From contig JALBUN010000001.1 in NCBI GenBank assembly GCA_025174535.1, forward strand, positions 3,596,001 to 3,660,000: 64,000 bases of DNA. The letters are read 5' to 3'. The position numbers were made by a program, and so were the translations under genes. Numbering within the stretch: the first letter of the stretch is position 1; each line of letters opens with the position of its first letter. Under the pieces are notes generated by a model. That model searched no databases, was not told the DNA's origin, and saw only the letters and a list, made by a program, of their open reading frames with translations. Positions 11,928-22,026 of this stretch are shown in pieces. Origin of the DNA: Cantharellus purpuraceus. Lineage: Eukaryota; Basidiomycota; Agaricomycetes; Cantharellales; Hydnaceae.

Positions 11928-11935
11928 TATAAAAG
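11928..11935 (+). promoter_or_regulatory. TATA box of the Kre9/Knh1-like gene
   Basis: TATAAAAG lies 88 bp upstream of ATG 12024. Confidence 0.6.
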
Positions 11936-12023
11936 CCGGCTGCACCATAGCGGTTTGGGCCGTGGAGTGTGATCCTCAGCCCCTCTCGCCAGTACCAACT
12001 CGACTAATTCTCCTCACGAAGAC

Positions 12024-12601
12024 ATGCAATTCACGACCACTTCTGTGCTGTTCGTTCTGCTTGCCATGCTCTCCACTGCATGGAGCACTCTGGCTTTGCC
12101 AGTTTTGCAATCGAGAGACGTGTTTAATCCTCCCATTACATTCCCGATGGCTGGGGATGTGTTCAAGGCTGGTCAGACTATCACAGTGACCTGGTTCGTC
12201 ACATTCGTGCCTAAGATGAGGGGCACTCTAGCTGACAGTGTTGCGCCATAACAGGAACACTTCGTCTCTTCCGGCGGGTACGCCAAACAAAGGCATGCTT
12301 GTTCTTGGACGGTTGACAGAGAACAGTGAGAACCTCGACATTGGTGTGTCGCATTGCTTGTGTCGCAGGCTTGGCATGTCCTTAGACCAGACCACACAGA
12401 TCACCCATTAGCAGCAGGTTTTCTTCTCACAGACGGCTTTCACGAGATCACATTCCCCAGCAATCTCACCACACAGTCGAACTATATTATCGACTGTGAG
12501 TACCTCAAAGGCTTCTGATTATTTGAAGCTCACGCCTTTGTTAAGTGTTCGGTGACTCGGGCAACATCTCTCCCGAATTCACCGTTTTAAGTGAATACTA
12601 G
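12024..12601 (+). CDS. Small secreted Kre9/Knh1-like protein
   Basis: Secreted protein, probably cell-wall or extracellular. The ATG at 12024 opens a signal peptide (MQFTTTSVLFVLLAML...LALP). The mature part has the fungal Kre9/Knh1 N-terminal (Ig-like) pattern: ITFPMAGDVFKAGQTITVTW, then NTSSLPAGTPNKGMLVLG, PLAAGFLLTDGFHEITFP and LFGDSGNISPEFTV, ending EY-stop at 12599-12601. Three introns are inferred; the first donor directly follows the VTW motif. It lacks the Ser/Thr-rich tail and GPI signal seen in longer relatives, so it is a single-domain secreted form of about 140 residues. Many copies of this family exist in Agaricomycetes; individual functions are unknown. Confidence 0.8.
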
Positions 12602-13438
12602 TTATGACAAACACGTATGCCGGGAGATGATAAGCATTTAATCCCCTACCAATACTTGCTTGCCACGGACCATCATTAATGATTGGACATTTTTGCATTA
12701 TGTATCAATCATCTAAGTTTTGAAGTTGCATACTTTGATATTTGGCTCCCAGCACTATGTAATAAATCTTGCAATGCAGTTTGTTTCGGCAGATTTGGCT
12801 AGTCACGATTTCTGGGCCAGTGCAGAATTCCTTATCGCGGGACGGAGCCTGCGCAGTCAATGTGAACGGTTAACTTCAGAGGCCAAGTATACTCGTATAC
12901 GGGAAACACCGATGCCCGAAGTAGGGTAATTACCATTAACTGCTGGGTCTGGACTCTCAGATCTCAGAGCTGGACTTCGGATCGAAAGACGGTTGGCGAG
13001 TCTAAATATATAGTGAATGTACCTAGGTTAGTGAGTTCGACCGTGTTCGAATCTAGCGCGTCTTGAATCACTTGAGAGCACTGTCGCGGTGAGTGGTTAC
13101 AAGGTTTGCACTACTTCATCTACGCTTTAGAGGTCACAGCACGTGTCTTGCATGTACGAAAGATTATCAAATCTGTGACGTTTGGGGACAACCAGTATCA
13201 CCCAACGATGTGCTGAGATGTATTGCTTCGAGTGGCACCCGTCAGCATCGACGTGCCTGGTGAAAAACAATGGGGCAAAGGTTCCATGGCACGTGATGCG
13301 CCCAGCCGAAACGCAACCTCAGAGCAAAGGTGCAATGCTGTAATAGTTCTCAAGTCTCACTGACATCAGATATATCTTCAATATACGCATGTCAGATTGG
13401 AGGTGATTGTATTATATCAACTTATATTGACACATTGC
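12602..13438. other. Intergenic, no supported gene
   Basis: Lies between the Kre9/Knh1-like stop and the MRH4 stop. No coding signal recognised on either strand. Confidence 0.5.
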
Positions 13439-15857
13439 TCAATGCGCCAATGCGCCGATTTTTCTTCTCACCTCCCTTGCATTGTCTGATCCTCTTCCTT
13501 TCATCTTTCCAAATACAACAACTTTGCCTTCATTTCCTGCGCGCCCAGACCTTCCAGCACGATGGAGGAAGTCGATCATATTACGCGGCTCATCCGCGAT
13601 GAACACGTACTTGATTTGTGGTGAGAAGTCCAACCCACGCGAAAGCAGCGACGTCGTGATCATCACGTGAGGTTCTGATGGCAAGGCTGTTGCACTGGAG
13701 TCAACAGTCGACACTTGTTCCGTGTCCTTCAAAAAACCCGCCAAGTGACGATTTGACCCCCGGAATCGAGCTGCTGCTGTGCTTGTCAGCGCAACATTGG
13801 GAATACCCTTCTCTTTAAGATAGAGGCCGAGATCTTCCACTTTTGAGGATTTGTTGCAAAAAACGAGGATCTTTGACTTCATATTCGAACGAGCGTCCTC
13901 CGCCCAGACGTGTCTTATGCGTCTCTCGATGTCCGAATTTTTATTTCCGCTTGTCCAGGCGTGATACTCAGTCTTCAGTGTAGACGGCAGCCGGTGTAAG
14001 TTGGGAGAAGCGAGCCGAGTGAGCTTGGGGTGATGGGTGGTGAGATATGATGCAAGGGAGGACGGTATAGTTGCGGAGGTGAGAAGGAGGTGGAAAGGGT
14101 ATGTGAGTGGTTGGGAAGACAGATCAGGACTTGGCGGGGTAGTAGAGGAACTCCGAGCATGCAGGGTTGAGAACGACGGATGAGTGTAACCACGCGCTTG
14201 TGCGATATCTGCTAGAAGCAGCCGTGTTGACTGCTCGAAGTCATTGTCTAAGCCAAGCGGTGGTCACCGGTGAGGCAAGCAGTGGTGAAGATTAAAGCGT
14301 ACCAAAAAGGATATCTGCCTCATCGATCACCACCCATTCGATTTTCGAAAGTCCTACTTCAGATGGACCTGGTACCCATTTCCTCGCTCTGTCCTTTTGA
14401 GCATCGTCCCAGTGATCTTCAATTTTGTCTTCTCTGTTCCATCCCCAACCTCGAGCCATCTCCAGAACCTTCGTGGGGGTACCCACAAGCACGTCTAACG
14501 GCCTGTTCCTCCTGATAATATGTGCCTCGTCGGTTAATCCAAAGTTGGTATCATTCAGCTCCCGTTTCATTTGGCTTGCGGTACTGTTAGTACCATGGGA
14601 GGAGCTGGAAGTATTGGCACGCGAGGCACAGAGTACACGTAGACGGACATTATGTAGAAGAGATTTAGCGAAGGTGGAAAGCTGGCGTGAGAGTTCATGT
14701 GTGGGAGCTAGAATGAGGCCCCGGGGATTAAGAGCGAGAGATCTACTAGGAGGAAACGTAAGAGAAGGCAAAGGGGGTGGTGAGCCTTCGGTGAGCTTCA
14801 GATACTGTATCATGGGAAGGAGGTATGCAATACTCTTCCCTGAGCCTGTCTCCGACGCCAAAAGGTACTGCCCCCAAGCTGGTGCTAATGATGACTGTTC
14901 TGATTTCCCCTCCTGTGTACCCGTTGAAAATAAGTGTGGCGGGGGAGTGAACAGATGCTTGAGGGATAGAGACTGAATTGGCGATGGTCTGGCATCCGAT
15001 CCTAGAACTTCATGCACTGACTGAAGGAGACCGCTAAAGAGGGGTGGAGATGTAAACCGAGTGGGCAATGTGTTTAATGGTTCTATCTGCGGGGTGTGAA
15101 AATCTTCAATGGGTACTTTTGACGACTGTGAGCGGTAATGTTGGTTGGAATCATAGACCTTCGGGGTACGCGATGGTTCTCTCTCGCTAGACATCCTCTT
15201 GCTAAAGCTTTGTCTGGCACGCGAAGCATCAGGTGCCCCCTCACCCCGGAAAGGCGCATCCCGAGATCGAATGCCATCTCCTCGGCTGGATAAACTATCG
15301 TTTCTCCGTAACCCAAAGGAGGATCTCTGTCTATCAAATCCATTGGCATAGTCATGTGTCGCTTCCCTCCGGGACGAGAATGAGCTCCTCGGCCTCTGCC
15401 AGGATGTTCTGCCTACATGAGGAGCATCCTCTCGTGTAAATGTGATCTCACTGCTGGAGGATGATCCTTCTTTTGAAGTCTGTGGAGATTTCATACCCGT
15501 ACGAGCGGGTGAAGACTGCGCCTGTTCATCCCATCGACGAGATGTCTCATCACTTGATTTGGGCGGGCGTGGCGCAACTTCATAGGTTCCAGATTCTCCG
15601 GCAGGTTTCAACGTAGGCACCAAACGCTTCCGGGAAGAAGAGGCTAAGTGCTCGTCTACGAATCAGCGACTGGTGAGGCAATTTGCAACCAACTGTAACG
15701 TACGCGCGGGTTGAGCATCGGCTCTAACTTTCGGGGCTCGTTTTCTCTTGCGTGAGTCTCCTTTGAGAGCACATGCAGTCGTGTGAAACTCCAAGTAAGT
15801 ATTTCGACTGGCCAGTAGACATAAGCCGTGCAGAAATTTAGTAGATCCTGTCAGCAT
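13439..15857 (-). CDS. MRH4: Mitochondrial DEAD-box RNA helicase Mrh4
   Basis: ATP-dependent RNA helicase for assembly of the mitochondrial large ribosomal subunit. The start at 15857 gives a basic, hydroxylated targeting presequence (MLTGSTKFLHGLCLLASRN) and a first exon of about 50 residues. The second exon (to 14292) has a long Ser/Arg-rich linker, then the helicase core: Q-motif area TRFTSPPLFSGL, motif I ASETGSGKSIAYLLP, Ia APTHELSRQL, Ib region VGTPTKVLEMARGW and motif II VIDEADILF. Following exons hold motif III LLLTSATIPSSLASYL, motif IV KILVFCNKSSK, motif V TTSLLSRGLDF and motif VI HRAGRSGRAG. It ends RKIGALAH-stop. Motif II is DEAD and motif III SAT, so the enzyme looks active. It is divergently paired with LSM6. 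Confidence 0.92.
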
Positions 15858-16024
15858 CCCCAGCCCTGGCCACTCAGGTGTAACAATAGTCAAAAGCTAT
15901 AATAAGCCCAGTTATACGTTTAGAACACGAGCACGCAGGAAGTGACACTTGCAAAGCTTTCGACGGTGGCTGAAAGGCAAATTGTAAAGCTTATGTAAGG
16001 TACATTACGTTTTCCATTGCTGTT
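15858..16024. promoter_or_regulatory. Divergent promoter MRH4/LSM6
   Basis: 167 bp separate the two ATGs. No TATA box is obvious. It is the second tight head-to-head housekeeping pair in the window. Confidence 0.55.
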
Positions 16025-16434
16025 ATGGAAGAAATCACTCCTCCTCCTCCAGGAGATTCTCCACCCGCCCCTCCGCCACCTCCCATTACGAGCAGTGGGT
16101 CACCAACTGAATTCCTCAAAGGTGTTGTGGGAAAGCGTGTCATTGTTCGCCTCACATCGGGCGTCGACTATAGAGGTATGCCACCTGTTTGAGCAGCCTT
16201 TCTCGCACACGATGAATAATAGCTCATCTCTACTCAGGAGTTCTATCATGTTTGGATGGATATATGAACATCGCGTTGGAACAAACGGAGGAGTATGTCA
16301 ACGGGAATGTAACCAACCGATATGGTGATTGTTTCGTACGGGGAAATAACGGTGAGCAAATGGGCCAGGGACTCGAGAGCGAGTACTGATGTATAATCTT
16401 AGTGTTGTATATCACTGCTGCCGAGATGTTGTGA
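16025..16434 (+). CDS. LSM6: U6 snRNA-associated Sm-like protein LSm6
   Basis: Subunit of the Lsm2-8 ring (U6 snRNA, nucleus) and the Lsm1-7 ring (mRNA decay, cytoplasm). Three exons encode about 103 residues. A proline-rich N-terminal extension (PPPPGDSPPAPPPPP) comes before SPTEFLKGVVGKRVIVRL. Sm1 motif: VRLTSGVDYRGVLSCLDGYM, then NIALEQTEEY. Sm2 motif: CFVRGNNVLYI. It ends TAAEML-stop (TGA 16432-16434). Yeast and human LSm6 are about 80-86 residues, so the proline-rich head is an addition of some 20 residues. Confidence 0.94.
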
Positions 16435-18160
16435 TCATAAGTTGTGTCACTCTGCTGGTGTAGTATGAGTGAATCACCCTACGCAGAAATGGGTGGCGGT
16501 TCAAGACACTGTGGGGTACATCCCACGAAGATGCTTTATTTCAAGCTTCCTAGCCAATTCTCGACTTCAGCATGAGTACCAGGATACTTCATGGGGCTCG
16601 CTGTCTCCATCTAGGAATACATACTCACAGTCGGCGCTTCAATGTCAGCTGTTGTGCTGCCGCATACCAGCGTACCGCATTCGCAGCCAGGAACGCCAGT
16701 CAATTTCTGAAGTAAATGAATGGTCGCACTACAGAAGAGCTATACTTATGACAGCTGGCGCGTAAAGATCTCTTGAGGTCCTGCTTGACACTAGTAACAT
16801 AAGGGAGGTTCCTAAGCCACACGTAACTTGACAATAGCATCAAGATTCATCATAGTTTAATCAGTAGCAAATCTAATGATCTTGATGTTTCTCACCAGTG
16901 ACTGCGTCCCGTCTTTGCAGCCTTGCAAGCTGTGAAAGTATCCGGGTTGTTCAACTCTGCGCATTCCAACTCTGCAGTGGTTGTCGCTTATGCTTATAGA
17001 AGTTACTTTATATGTCTTTTATCACTGTCAACTTTCTCTTTTCCTTGGACACTGACCTAATTGAAGGCCACGTCGGTAGAAATCAGGTAGAAATACCCAT
17101 CCCGGTGGACAGCACTATATAACTTTGCTAAGTTTCCAAGTCCGCCGTTTTCTTCTTTGACCAGAACCAAGATGACGGACGCGATGTTACAATGGATATT
17201 CGTCCAGTCTCTTCGTTGCTACTGGTTGTGACGCATTTCTGGCAGAGTAGTTTACCTCGCCTTGAGTTCGGATGGCCCCCTCATCTCTTGGGTCGTTCGA
17301 AATTGTGCACAGGTACAATCTATATCATTACTGCGATAGGTTACACTACGGGATAACTGCTTTTTTGTGAAACCTTCTCATGATTTCTAATGGACTCATG
17401 CAATCCAATGTCCTCTCTCATCGGATTTCGCAATGTCTCATACTAATTGTGTGCTTTGGCCGCACAGTACCGCAGCAGGGTGTCGGAGGCCAATGTGCCT
17501 CATAATCAGGCCTAGGAATGGTCCAAGGACTCGTACTCTCCACTGTAGGAGGTCAAATGGTTGTATGCCCAATGACTGACTCAGGGGGACCGACCTTTCG
17601 CAGCCGACCGTCAGGACCTTTATATCCGAATACTATATCATGCCTGTGGAGCGCTCAATCAGCAGCGCCCGTAGACGGCGGTGCAAGTTTTTGTATGGAT
17701 GGGCAGCAGGGTCTCAGGAGTGATTGAGGAAGGTTGGTGTTGTTTGTTGTTATCTCACCGGGTCTGGGCAGGGTAACTTGCAAGACTGACTGAGGACATC
17801 GTCATATAGACTCTGAATTCAAAATTAGTTTCCTTGTAGACATTGCATGCATGATATGTTGGCAATTTATATAATGCAGTTTACCGTATTTATCGGTCAA
17901 CATTCGAATTCTCTCGACAGGGCACTGCAGGTCGCTCAGCTCTGAACAATGACTGGTACGCATACGGTAGCGTGCGTCTCAGTGTGTTTGGCTTTCAGTC
18001 ATCACATTAACACAGAGTGCATGAGTGTAGTCATCGGCAAGAAGTTGCGACGAATGCATTAATGCATGCACCACAAATCAAGCTTATGTAGAGCGTGTGA
18101 TTCTTTTGCGTCAAGACTGTACACATAACAAATATTAGCATTAGAACAAAGTACATATAA
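16435..18160. other. Gene-poor stretch with a possible decayed gene start
   Basis: No intact gene found. At 17116-17122 there is TATATAA, followed by a pyrimidine-rich leader and ATGs at 17172 and 17192; the second opens a short hydrophobic frame (MDIRPVSSLLLVV). The plus frame at about 17518-17727 (MVQGLVLSTVGGQ) has no clear partner. This may be a broken small secreted-protein gene. Confidence 0.35.
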
Positions 18161-18300
18161 ACAGATTAGGACTATATAGCTTTAGAGTGGTAGAGTAAAA
18201 CGTATACCAACAGATTAGGACCAATATGCTAGTAACTTTAGGTAGAAGAGCAAACGTATACAGACAGATTAGGTTTAATATGACTCTAGAGGAGTGAAGT
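18161..18300. repeat. Three-copy degenerate tandem repeat
   Basis: ACAGATTAGG recurs at 18161, 18210 and 18264 (spacings 49 and 54). Each copy is followed by a similar AT-rich stretch (GACTATATAG, GACCAATATG, TTTAATATGA), and copies 1 and 2 end with a shared block near AAACGTATAC. The minus-strand frame 18275-18751 ends at its edge. Confidence 0.7.
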
Positions 18301-20116
18301 TCATATGTGGATCAGGACGATTATGGAAATGGTCATTTGGTCGTATATGCTCTGATGGGACCATAACTAGCCCTATAGCACAGTCAACTGTCAGTGAGAA
18401 TGAAACATAGACGATGTGAACGTGTATTACGCACTCGGGAGCAGCGCATGCAATAACCCGCCCGTGTTCTATCAATATTGTATTGAGTCCGAGATTTGTC
18501 GCGGCACTTGTGGTGATTGATGCAAGCTCCGTGCCCGGTTGAGCAAGCAAAGCAACCGGCCCTGGCCCCATAACTGCAACCCGGAAAGTGCGCAGTACTC
18601 CGTGTGCATCTAGGATCGCTACAAGGGTATGTGCTTTGGGTAGCTCCTGAAATATGGCCGCAGAGAAGGTACTCCGTGCCTCCACTAATGACATCAAGGC
18701 ACATCTGGACGACAACACAGTGAACAAGTGCAATATCTGCAGAGACCGCATGGACTGACCTTGGATGGATAGGAGGATATTTGAGAAAGAAAAGTGTAAG
18801 AAATTGAGTTATTGAGAGCAAGTTGGAGATGTCTTTGCGAAAAGACCAGCAGCTTTTGAAGACAGAGCAAGCATTGCCTGGCGCATAGATTGGCATTATT
18901 GCATTGCCAGACGGCGATTCACAGAGCCTCAGGACGAGGTCAAACATCCTTGCCAGGATCCGAAACAAAAGCATAATCACCAGGGAGCATAGTCACCAGG
19001 GACGCACCAATTTCTATACTTTGACACACTTGCTGTGAATATGCAATCGGACGCATTTTTGCTATTGGCGGGGGGAACGTAATCACATGGAGGGGGTAGT
19101 TGAGAGGTTCGGCGTAGCTCAGGCGCTGCATCCGGGAGGTCAAAACGTGCGCAGGCAATGGCTAATAGCAGAGAGTGCTGAGTAAGAAAACAAAGGGGAG
19201 AAAGCCTTTGAGGACGCATGCAAGCCAAACGGCTGGAAAATTTGGTCGTGTTGATGATCCGCAAGAGTCATAAATGCCAAGGGTTGACATGGGGGATGGT
19301 TGACGCTTAGTAAGCGCTCGATAGTATGGGGCTCCGAGAGTATTTGTGTTGATCTACCGGTCCGAGCACAGCAAGATGTATAGTGCTGCATGCTTATCTT
19401 AGCACTGTACGCACAGCACACGAGAGCCCCATGCACACGTGGTTTAAGCGAGCTGCGGCTAGCAAGGCAATTAATCATCGAAGTATGACGCCTGAAAGAT
19501 TAATAGGTAGTAACGCTGAGGTGTCAAATATTTACACACCAAAACATGAAATGCAGACAAATAATTGACACGCCAAATTTAAGCATGCCGCCAAGAAACG
19601 AGGCGGCAATGCATTTTTCATTTTTCATCGGGAAAGCACTGTGCTTATATATGCAGTGTTAGATGCAGAATCGAAGGTCAGTGCGGCGGCATGACAGATT
19701 TGACTCAATGTGGACCCCGCAGACACAAAAGTTGACTCGAGTTTAAGCGCGGCCCCCGTTGCGAAGTAGGAGCGTCGGCGGTGTCAATTCCCGGCAGTGC
19801 CACGCACCCTAAGCTAAAGCTATCGGAGGTCGTCGCTGACTTGACTGTGCCATTATTTGTCAGCCCTGTGATTCATTTTTAGGCGGAGATTAGAAGCCAT
19901 CCAGTCGCTCCAGCCGCTTGCCTCAGATCCCTCCACACAGCGTCCATCTGTTAGTCCTTATGCATTATGACATGTACGTATGGCGGAATTTCAATTTGAT
20001 GTTTGCAGCGTGGTGGTCCGATATCTTGGCAATAGCTGAGTCAGTCACGGTTCACCTCAAGACGTATCTTGCTCTTCGGCGTTCGCAAGCACATACATCG
20101 ACAGTTCTTCGTGTAC
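18301..20116. other. Intergenic with unassigned minus-strand open frames
   Basis: Two long overlapping minus-strand frames occur: 158 codons (18275-18751) and 198 codons (18384-18980). Neither has a recognisable domain. A third at 19140-19264 starts like a signal peptide (MRPQRLSPLCFLTQHSLLLA). They do not join into a family that I know. They may be relics of one gene or chance frames. Confidence 0.3.
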
Positions 20117-21357
20117 ATGGGCCTAGAAGGACTCCAGTTTATCAGAGCAAGCCATCCCACTCCGGGGGTTGTGCTTGTGAGCCTCAATCGGTGCGTGGGC
20201 CTCACAACCAGTGACATGTAATTTATGATTTGTCCCTTCAGCGCTCCTGTAAATGCATTCCACCAACCGTACGTGTCACCAAATTTAATGATCTGGACAG
20301 ACTCATTTTACTCTATTGCAGATTTTGGGAAGAATTGGGCGAGGTATTCCAGAAAATTGGCAAAGATGGAGACATTAGAGTTATCGTACTCGCATCATCT
20401 TTTCCCAAATATTTCACCGCTGGATTAGACCGTGCATGAATTTTCAGCACCTTGGCAGTTCTCACGTCTGCTTACAGTGGTGTTTCAGTCACAGAAAATG
20501 TTCTTGGAGAGGACAGTGGCGACAATTTGGATCCGGCTCGTAAGGCAAGACTGTTACGAGAACACATATTGGTAAGTTGAAAGACCGTATATGACTATCT
20601 CCTATTGACGGTCTCCAAACCTTTTTTCAGCAATTTCAAAGCTGTATCTCTGCGATTGAAGAAGCGCCACAACCAGTCATCGCCGCTGTTCATGGGATAG
20701 CGTTTGGACTTGCAATAGACATCCTTTCTGCTTGCGATATTCGATATGCTGCTACTTCCACAGTATTTTCGATCAAGGTATGTTTATCAGTTCAAGGCTA
20801 CTTGTTCTCAACTTTAAAGGCTGTCTGTTTCATTACTAGGAAATTGACGTAGGCCTCGCAGCTGACATCGGTACACTCGCAAGGATCCCCAAGATAACAG
20901 GTAATCAAAGCGCCGTGCGTGAATTGGCGTACACCGCACGCAACTTCGGCCCCGAGGAGGCCGAACAACTTGGCTTCATAAGCAGAGTTGTTAAAGGCGG
21001 CCGCGATGAAGTCATTAGTTCTGCTCTCGAAACAGCTGCATTGATTGCTTCAAAGTCGCCCATTGCGGTTCTTGGAACCAAGCACTTGCTATTGCACGCT
21101 AGAGATCATAGGTGGCGCGATTTTTCCAGTCGAATTTTCGGGTTTGGCATTCACCTCAGTTTCAGTGTTCGACAGAATCTGGAATACACCGCTACCTGGA
21201 ATGCTGCCAACATACAGACATCTGTGAACACACTATTGGTGTTTATTTGAGGAGCGAAACTGCTAACACTGTTGCGCCCTCACAGGATCTCACCGACGCT
21301 TTCCACTCCTTCAAGACCAAACGTCAGCCCAGATTCAAAGCTTTGCCAAAGCTGTGA
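20117..21357 (+). CDS. Delta(3,5)-delta(2,4)-dienoyl-CoA isomerase (crotonase family)
   Basis: Isomerises 3,5-dienoyl-CoA to 2,4-dienoyl-CoA during breakdown of unsaturated fatty acids. Seven exons are inferred. The order is GVVLVSLNRAPVNAF, FWEELGEVFQKIG, VIVLASSFPKYFTAGLDL, then CISAIEEAPQPVIAAVHG, IDILSACDIRYAA, KEIDVGLAADIGTL and the C-terminal NLEYTATWNAANIQTSDL. All three acidic residues expected for this isomerase (Asp of AID, Glu of KEID, Asp of ADIG) are visible, which separates it from plain enoyl-CoA hydratases. It ends LPKL-stop; PKL is a weak but possible peroxisomal targeting tripeptide. ATG 20117 (MGLEGLQFIRASH) is the first in the frame; an extra 5' exon cannot be excluded. 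Confidence 0.88.
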
Positions 21358-21516
21358 TGTGTTGTGAAATGATTATTACAGTAATATTCAACTGTGTCTT
21401 TCAGCTTCGCACGGATTGTTATTGAGATCTGATAAAATCAGTTTTCAGAAGGTAATTAGTATATGAGTATGTACTCATTGCGCAGTTAATGAGATCCTAC
21501 CTCAGCTGTGGTTTAC
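21358..21516. other. 3' flank of the dienoyl-CoA isomerase gene
   Basis: AT-rich flank, nothing recognisable before the dispersed repeat. Confidence 0.4.
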
Positions 21517-21748
21517 TGTAAGGAGCTGGTCCACTTAGCGGACATACAGCAATAGCTCCGACTTAACTAGGAGCTCCGACTCAGTTCTGAGACAGGAGAA
21601 AGGCCCGTGTCTGTGATATATAAGTAGATAGAATAGTTACATGTACGTTAGCGATAGGAGAACCCGACCTCGATATACACTTGGTTACGACTGGTCTACT
21701 AGTTGTCCTAAGTACTTCGAAGTCCGAACTCTAACTCGTTACATTTAC
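21517..21748. repeat. Dispersed repeat, copy A
   Basis: Starts TGTAAGGAGCTGGTCC and carries AGCGGAC and CTCCGACT...TGAGACA in the left half, and CACTTGGTTACGACTGGTCTA, AAGTACTTCGAAGTCCGAA and TTACATTTAC in the right half. The left half matches 59108-59165 and the right half matches 60371-60455, in the same order and orientation. The TG start suggests a solo LTR or LTR fragment, but no matching target duplication was found. Confidence 0.65.
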
Positions 21749-22026
21749 GCAACTGAAATACACGCGCTACCGGCGCTTGACTGTACTAGCGCCATTGTTG
21801 ACGCATATGTGGGCGAGTTCCAATAATTGTAAGAGTAGTAAGTATCTACATGTTCATAAATCTATTATAATATTATAATGGTAATATTGGATGTATTGAC
21901 ATGTGTTTGGCGTCACGTTGGTGAGACAACTTGTGATGTTACGTGAAAACTCCGCTATAGTTGTGTGACCGATTCAGCGAGATCATCTACTTGACTGTCC
22001 TTAGCCTCATCCATTTAGCCAACTTT
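21749..22026. other. Intergenic before the BRCT gene
   Basis: AT-rich; a TATAATATTATAATGG stretch lies near 21866-21882. No gene seen. Confidence 0.4.

Noticed and set aside
14425..14976. 183-codon plus-strand frame
   Set aside because: It lies antisense to the MRH4 helicase core, whose motifs are unambiguous; it is a shadow frame.
17440..17620. Possible CBM1 cellulose-binding fragment (CGGQ-like string)
   Set aside because: Needs an indel to read as CBM1 and lacks the aromatic residues and paired cysteines.
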